DNA of 64,000 bases, taken from contig PGYV01000004.1 in assembly GCA_002839855.1 (NCBI GenBank), positions 389,988 through 453,987 on the forward strand. Reading direction: 5' to 3'. This DNA comes from Candidatus Goldiibacteriota bacterium HGW-Goldbacteria-1 (GTDB lineage Bacteria; Oederibacteriota; PGYV01). Position 1 is the stretch's first letter, and each line of letters starts with the position of its first letter. A model generated the notes under the pieces. That model made no database searches. It was not told the origin of the DNA and saw only the letters and a list, made by a program, of their open reading frames with translations. Shown one piece after another: positions 62,214 to 64,000 of the stretch. Position numbers and translations under genes: made by a program.

Positions 62214-64000
62214 CTAGAAACTTGCTGAAATTTTAGTTCCTACGGATAATCCTCCAAGGTACGTGTATCCCGGATAACCGGTCATGCCTACATGAACCTT
62301 ATTGTTTAAAAGGTTGTTCCCGTAAACCGTTACTGAAAAACGGTCAAGGATATGTTCAGCAACAAGGGTTAAATCAACCAGCTGTTCCTGCCAGCCGCTC
62401 CAGTATAAATCCCTTTCATCGGCGCTTTTTCCGTGATACATGTCAACAAATCCGTTCACATTTAAATTGGCAGAAATATCCTGCGTTATATACCAGTCTA
62501 ATCCCAGATTGTAAACATGTTTTGGCTCGCCTGCCGGTATGGCGTTATTAATCACAGTCTCTGCATACATGTAGTTGCCGTACAATGATAATTCTTTGCC
62601 TATATTGCCGCGCGCGTTTAATTCAATTCCGTTGCTAATTGCCACGCCTTTGTTGTAATGGCCGGCGTTCATGTGAACGTGCGTAACAGGGTCTTCTGTG
62701 CCGTCATCGTACCAGGTAAGGTAATCCATAATATAATAATTAAAGCCGGTGGCTGAAATGCTTAAAGCTTTATTATTGAACATTACCTGCACGTCATGTT
62801 CCTGAATTTTTTCGGATTTCTGCGCGTGGCCAAAATATCTGCCGAACTTTTTCTGCGCCGGCGGCCTGCCATAACCCGTGTTGTACGCGTATTTTGCGGA
62901 AATTTTATCATTTATCTGGTAAACAACCGCGGCCCTTGGCATTAAATTAATTCCCATTTCCCTTAAATCGTTGTATTCGCAGCTTAGCCCGCCCACAAGC
63001 GTCAGATTATCAGTTAAATCAATATTATCTTCCAGGTAAGCCCCCACGGTATTATCAATCGCGGGTTTAAGGGTCACTACGTATAAATACCCCACATTAC
63101 CCGAATCAGACATATCAGGCAGGTATTCAATACGCGTATCAGGCCCTATGTTTATCCTTGAAAATTTAATTCCGGCTAAAATCCTGTGGACATCAGCCAC
63201 ATTAGCGTGCAGTATGGCTTCTGTGGAAAAACCCATCTCTGTCATTGTTTCAATATCAGCCGCCACCCAGGTTACGCCTTGGGCATATGAAACAGGAATT
63301 CCCCTTTCATACATAAGGCCGTGCCCGTCAATTTTTGTAAGAATCGAAACCCCGTCAGCTAAATTATATATTCTTTCAAGTTCAAGAAACATGTGCTTCA
63401 TGGCCGCATCAGTCATTTTATAATCATAATTTGTGTTCCAAAGGTACTTCTGCGCCATATACGAAACGCGACCTTTTAAAATAAAATCTCCCAGGTCCGC
63501 TTTGCTGTACAGTTCAAAACTTGGCGAATAATCCAGAAGCCTTGGCCCTTTATTTTCTTCAAGCGCCGGATTTACAAAACCGCTTTGAATCGCGTCTTTT
63601 TCACTGCCCCACTGATAAACAGTATTGCCCTCATTTTGTCCCGCGCCATAAGCATACCCGCTGCTTTCAGTGTACGTTAAAGATACCAAATAACCGCCTT
63701 TATCCAGCTTTCCGCCGGCAAGCACATTTCCTGTTATCTGGTTATTGGCTGTTGAATAATCTCCGGTATATATAATCCCATCAACTTCAGCGCCGTTTTT
63801 TGTAATAATGTTTATGATGCCAAACGTGGCATCAGACCCCCATAACGTGGAAGCCGGGCCTTTTACAACCTCTATTTTTTCCACCATGCTAAGATTTGGC
63901 ATATCTATAAAGTTATATACCCCGTCCTGCATTATGTTGGTAATAGGAGAGCCGTCAATAAGAAAAAGAAACTTGTCATTCTGGTCGGATGTAAATCCTC
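62214..64000 (-). CDS. TonB-dependent outer-membrane receptor (partial, N-terminus beyond right edge)
   Basis: 595 codons are visible and the frame stays open through the right edge (GFTSDQNDKFLFLIDGSPIT precedes the first internal Met). The plug domain is clear: FLFLIDGSPITNIMQDGVYN, KIEVVKGPASTLWGSDATFG and IINIITKNG. The 22-strand barrel follows and ends in GTKISASF with terminal Phe. It imports siderophores, cobalamin or glycans with energy from TonB; the substrate is not evident. Cobalamin would fit the B12-type radical SAM enzyme at 36231, but that is speculation. Confidence 0.93.
   Translation of the reverse strand, partial: GFTSDQNDKFLFLIDGSPITNIMQDGVYNFIDMPNLSMVEKIEVVKGPASTLWGSDATFGIINIITKNGAEVDGIIYTGDYSTANNQITGNVLAGGKLDKGGYLVSLTYTESSGYAYGAGQNEGNTVYQWGSEKDAIQSGFVNPALEENKGPRLLDYSPSFELYSKADLGDFILKGRVSYMAQKYLWNTNYDYKMTDAAMKHMFLELERIYNLADGVSILTKIDGHGLMYERGIPVSYAQGVTWVAADIETMTEMGFSTEAILHANVADVHRILAGIKFSRINIGPDTRIEYLPDMSDSGNVGYLYVVTLKPAIDNTVGAYLEDNIDLTDNLTLVGGLSCEYNDLREMGINLMPRAAVVYQINDKISAKYAYNTGYGRPPAQKKFGRYFGHAQKSEKIQEHDVQVMFNNKALSISATGFNYYIMDYLTWYDDGTEDPVTHVHMNAGHYNKGVAISNGIELNARGNIGKELSLYGNYMYAETVINNAIPAGEPKHVYNLGLDWYITQDISANLNVNGFVDMYHGKSADERDLYWSGWQEQLVDLTLVAEHILDRFSVTVYGNNLLNNKVHVGMTGYPGYTYLGGLSVGTKISASF

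Overview
The window reads as a chromosomal segment of an uncultured, anaerobic or microaerophilic, diderm (Gram-negative type) bacterium. Evidence for the outer membrane: several exported proteins with barrel-like C-termini ending in Phe, PorV/UPF0164-like and DUF3078-like outer-membrane proteins, and a TonB-dependent receptor. Evidence for anaerobic life: a class III (glycyl radical) ribonucleotide reductase and five radical SAM enzymes. Long Thr/Pro-rich linkers (TPT, TVT, TNT runs) followed by a C-terminal sorting-like domain recur in exported proteins, a style I associate with candidate phyla such as Goldbacteria. That placement is a guess from protein style, not a measured phylogeny.

Layout. 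1-4.2 kb: a minus-strand run of four exported proteins. 4.5-9.3 kb: a TPR protein, a Fic protein with an N-terminal inhibitory motif, a metallo-beta-lactamase-fold hydrolase, a small membrane protein and a HigA-like regulator. 9.5-12.8 kb: a tight cassette of a Tes/MJ0619-like radical SAM enzyme, an Lgt-like membrane protein and an isoprenylcysteine-methyltransferase-like membrane protein, a candidate membrane-lipid modification unit. 12.8-19.5 kb: Thr-rich exported protein, PorV-like protein, QueE, an exported TIM-barrel-like protein and LepA. 20-31 kb: membrane proteins, CoaX, a grpE-dnaJ-fixC-fixX run, MscL, DUF3078 protein, CPBP protease, AbiEii-like pair and a dienelactone hydrolase. 31-39.5 kb: an exported carbohydrate-active-like protein, HicAB, and a three-gene run of LRR protein, B12-type radical SAM enzyme and PNPOx-like protein.

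39.6-52.7 kb is accessory in character: NmrA/MarR, a DUF1016 nuclease, a membrane-anchored UvrD-type helicase, a double GIY-YIG protein, a frameshifted mobile-mystery Fic/HTH pair and an NHL lipoprotein. The intergenic spaces are filled by about ten same-orientation copies of a ~150-bp repeat, and one 240-bp segment is duplicated. 52.7-64 kb returns to core functions: tRNA-Cys, metK-ahcY-pilZ, nitronate monooxygenase, the anaerobic RNR operon, an HD hydrolase and a TonB receptor cut by the right edge.

Three observations deserve most attention. First, the class III RNR is split: the 683-residue NrdD ends after its zinc site, and the glycyl radical loop sits on a separate 68-residue protein made from the next gene, followed by the activase. 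Second, the Tes-like/Lgt-like/ICMT-like cassette may build or tailor unusual membrane lipids. Third, an LRR protein with an N-terminal domain resembling a RiPP leader is translationally coupled to a B12-type radical SAM enzyme. All functional statements come from reading motifs by eye; no database search was run.
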